Shown here: positions 6,516-8,736 of the stretch, in pieces
How the letters are laid out: every line of letters starts with the position of its first letter
How positions within the stretch are numbered: the first letter of the stretch is position 1
Assembly (NCBI GenBank): GCA_024275615.1
Contig: JAJRYU010000717.1
Coordinates: 1 to 8,736, forward strand
Length of the DNA stretch: 8,736 nucleotides
Source: Planctomycetota bacterium
Lineage (GTDB): Bacteria; Planctomycetota; GCA-002687715; DRQF01
Direction: 5' to 3'
The notes under the pieces: generated by a model
What the model saw: only the letters and a program-made list of their open reading frames with translations
Told to the model about the DNA's origin: nothing
Database searches by the model: none
Program-made: the position numbers and the translations under genes

Positions 6516-6578
6516 GCGCATCACGCGCGCCACGCCACAAACGAACAAGGGAAGAACCGAGAAAAAGGGAAGAAAACG

Positions 6579-8736
6579 ATGTCAGCCAGTTCCACTCATA
6601 GCTCCTCAGGAGCCACATTAAATAGCAGTGCCGGGATTCAGACTCTCTGCAATTTCTTCATGAGCTTGTCGCAAGGCGAAAGCAGTGCTGACCCGATCGC
6701 CGAGGCTTTCGGGGCCATGGCCAGTTCTTTCGCGTTTTCCTCAGGTCTCCTCTGGCAATGCGATGAACTTGGAAACCCCAAGGAAATTAAGCTTCGGCAT
6801 GGCCAATCAGCCCCTGGATTTGAGGTCATGCCGGCAACGGCAACTCCTGGCCCTTGGCTGGAAATGATTCAAGGCGGAACCCCGGTTGTTGCCGAACTTT
6901 CGAACTTGGTCCACAGCCCACGGCATGCTTCAGCGGCTGCATCGGGTCTTTGCGCCACTGTACTTGTTCCTGTCGCAAGCGACGCGGGAATCGAAGCTGT
7001 CTTTGAATTTTTAGCTTCGGAAGAATCTCACTGTGACGCTGACTGTGTCTCTGCATTCACCGTCGCCTCTCAGATGCTTACCAACCTCTGCAACAAACGC
7101 GCACAAATGGCCGATGCTGCCGTGGCTGGGGCCCTTCGCGATCACTCGATGAACCCAGTCATCTGCGTCGATAGCGATCTCAATGTCACACAAGTCAACC
7201 AGGCAAGCATTGCTCTTCTTTCCGAGCACTTAGATGTCTTCCAAACCGCATTCCCAGGTTTTGACATCAATGCGGTCTTGGGTGCCAACATTGACAGTTT
7301 TCACAAGAACCCAGCGCACCAACGGAGAATCTTGGCAGAAAACCGAGCATGGCCCTTGAGAGCAGAAATCGTCATCGGTCCATTGGAATTCAGTCTGTCG
7401 ATATCGGAAGCTCGATCAGATGCCGGCGATCTCGTCGGTTACAGCCTCGAATGGGCTGAAATCGGAGTGCAAAAATCTCTTGCTCTACAGGCGGCACGAC
7501 AAGATTCCATGTTGGCCAACTGTGAAGCGATGTTCATGACTGCTGATCTCGACATGAACATCACCTATTGTAACCCGGCGGTGATCAAGATGCTGAGCCA
7601 GTATCAAAGTCAACTCCAAAAGGCCTTCCCCGGGTTTGACGCAAACAACTTGAATGGTCGTTGCATTGATGACTTTCACGCCAATCCTGCCCATCAAAGG
7701 GGGATTCTTGGCAATCCGAGGAACCTCCCTGTCACCAGCACCTTGCAGTTGGCAGGCCTACACTTTGGTGTCACCGCTTTGCCCTTGCATGACAGTGAAG
7801 GCAACTTTGTTGGCGTCGGAGTGCAGTGGTTGGACCTCAATGATCGGGAAGCCTACCGCGACCAAATCAAAAAGGTCATCGCTGCAGTTAGTAGAGGTGA
7901 CTTAGCCGTCCGCGGCGACGTCAGTAAGGTCACGGAGGCATTCAAAGAAATGTTGGTGGGCGTGAACGACGTTGTTGATTCCTTCGTCAGACCATTGGAT
8001 TCCATCAAGGAGGTCATTGGCTCCTTGGCAGAGAACGACCTGACATCGCGTTTTGACGGCGAATATCAAGGTGATTTTGAGGAGATCCAAAACCAATTCA
8101 ATAGTGCCCTCGGCAGCATGGAGAGCGTCATCGGAAGAGTCGGGCGCTCAGCAAGTGACGTTGCCATCGCCGCTGAGACCATTAACGAAGGCGCGACAAA
8201 GCTCGCGGAAGGCGCAAGCACTCAGGCAAGCGCCATCGAGGAGATCTCAGCGTCTTTGGAAGAAATGACATCCATGACGCATCAAAACGCGGATAATTCT
8301 TCCGAAGCAAGGTCTTTAGCGGCCAACGCCCAGGAATCCGCCAAGACTGGTCAAGACACCATGACCGAAATGCAAGAGGCGATTAACGCGATCAAGAGCT
8401 CAAGCGACGAGACCGCAGCCATCGTCAAGACCATCGAAGAAATTGCTTTTCAGACCAACCTCTTGGCCTTGAATGCCGCAGTAGAAGCTGCGCGTGCCGG
8501 TGACGCTGGTAAGGATTTTGCCGTGGTCGCCGAAGAAGTCCGTTCTTTGGCACAAAGGTCAGCCGAAGCCGCAAAGGACACGGCTCGCCTCATCGCTGGT
8601 GCCGTAAAGAACGCCGATTCCGGCGTCTCCATCTCAAACAAGGTGGGAGAACTGCTCACAGAGATTTTCGAAGGGTCCAGCAAAGTCAACGATCTCATTG
8701 CCGAGATCGCGGCCGCTTCGAAAGAACAAGCTGATG
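6579..8736 (+). CDS. Cytoplasmic methyl-accepting chemotaxis protein, GAF-PAS-PAS-HAMP type (partial)
   Basis: The window shows 719 residues and the gene continues past the right edge. ATG 6579 has an AGGGAAG ribosome-binding site (6566-6572). No hydrophobic membrane segment is present, so the receptor is cytoplasmic. The domains in order are as follows. A GAF-like domain spans ~20-175. PAS1 (~186-300) and PAS2 (~305-425) share FPGFD (225 and 350) and an FHxNPAHQR motif, which points to duplication. A degenerate HAMP-like unit (~428-465, VSRGDLAVRGD) precedes a clearer one (~468-515, RPLDSIKEVI through LAENDLTSRFDGEY). The signalling domain starts near 530, with the kinase-control hairpin tip at ~620-645 (EIAFQTNLLALNAAVEAAR). 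This tip contacts CheW and CheA. The sensed ligand is unknown; PAS or GAF domains could bind a small molecule or cofactor. Residue 646 is Asp where receptors usually have Gly (GKGFAVVA). Methylation sites are expected in the flanking helices. Confidence 0.94.
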   Translation, partial: MSASSTHSSSGATLNSSAGIQTLCNFFMSLSQGESSADPIAEAFGAMASSFAFSSGLLWQCDELGNPKEIKLRHGQSAPGFEVMPATATPGPWLEMIQGGTPVVAELSNLVHSPRHASAAASGLCATVLVPVASDAGIEAVFEFLASEESHCDADCVSAFTVASQMLTNLCNKRAQMADAAVAGALRDHSMNPVICVDSDLNVTQVNQASIALLSEHLDVFQTAFPGFDINAVLGANIDSFHKNPAHQRRILAENRAWPLRAEIVIGPLEFSLSISEARSDAGDLVGYSLEWAEIGVQKSLALQAARQDSMLANCEAMFMTADLDMNITYCNPAVIKMLSQYQSQLQKAFPGFDANNLNGRCIDDFHANPAHQRGILGNPRNLPVTSTLQLAGLHFGVTALPLHDSEGNFVGVGVQWLDLNDREAYRDQIKKVIAAVSRGDLAVRGDVSKVTEAFKEMLVGVNDVVDSFVRPLDSIKEVIGSLAENDLTSRFDGEYQGDFEEIQNQFNSALGSMESVIGRVGRSASDVAIAAETINEGATKLAEGASTQASAIEEISASLEEMTSMTHQNADNSSEARSLAANAQESAKTGQDTMTEMQEAINAIKSSSDETAAIVKTIEEIAFQTNLLALNAAVEAARAGDAGKDFAVVAEEVRSLAQRSAEAAKDTARLIAGAVKNADSGVSISNKVGELLTEIFEGSSKVNDLIAEIAAASKEQAD

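Noticed and set aside
6515..6531. Terminator between cheW and the receptor gene (GGCGC/GCGCC hairpin)
   Set aside because: The stem has only 5 bp and no T-run follows. The 63-base gap and shared function fit one operon.

Overview
The window looks like a chromosomal segment of a Gram-negative-type bacterium, most plausibly from the Planctomycetota. That guess rests on two things: a secreted protein joining kelch repeats, an Ig-like domain and HAF-like repeats, and a C-terminal module on that protein that I recognise from memory on secreted planctomycete proteins. I could not search, so the taxonomic call is tentative. No tRNA, rRNA, CRISPR array, insertion sequence or phage gene was seen.

Region 1 (1-2504, minus strand) is a compact propionyl-CoA/methylmalonyl-CoA operon read right to left. 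It has a near-consensus sigma70 promoter (2451-2479) with an inverted repeat abutting its -35 box. It then encodes methylmalonyl-CoA epimerase (ATGA overlap with the next gene), the carboxyltransferase beta subunit of an acyl-CoA carboxylase with propionyl-type signature residues, and the N-terminus of the biotin carboxylase subunit, cut by the window edge. Together these would convert propionyl-CoA to (R)-methylmalonyl-CoA, which a mutase outside the window would pass on to succinyl-CoA.

Region 2 (2581-5299, minus strand) is one large gene for a secreted multi-domain beta-propeller protein, closed by a rho-independent terminator (2581-2625). It is split by a single-base frameshift near 3530. 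The first reading frame carries a signal peptide, six kelch-like repeats, an Ig-like domain and the first HAF-like repeats. The second frame carries the remaining repeats and the C-terminal module. Adding one A to the AAA run rejoins them into one protein of about 876 residues.

Region 3 (5286-6011) is a non-coding divergent spacer of about 725 bases, with two inverted repeats and a sigma28-like promoter pointing at the chemotaxis genes.

Region 4 (6012-8736, plus strand) is a chemotaxis pair: CheW followed 63 bases later by a methyl-accepting chemotaxis protein with no transmembrane segment. The receptor reads GAF, two duplicated PAS domains, two HAMP-like units, then the signalling domain, and it runs off the right edge. 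CheW would couple this cytoplasmic receptor to a CheA kinase encoded elsewhere.
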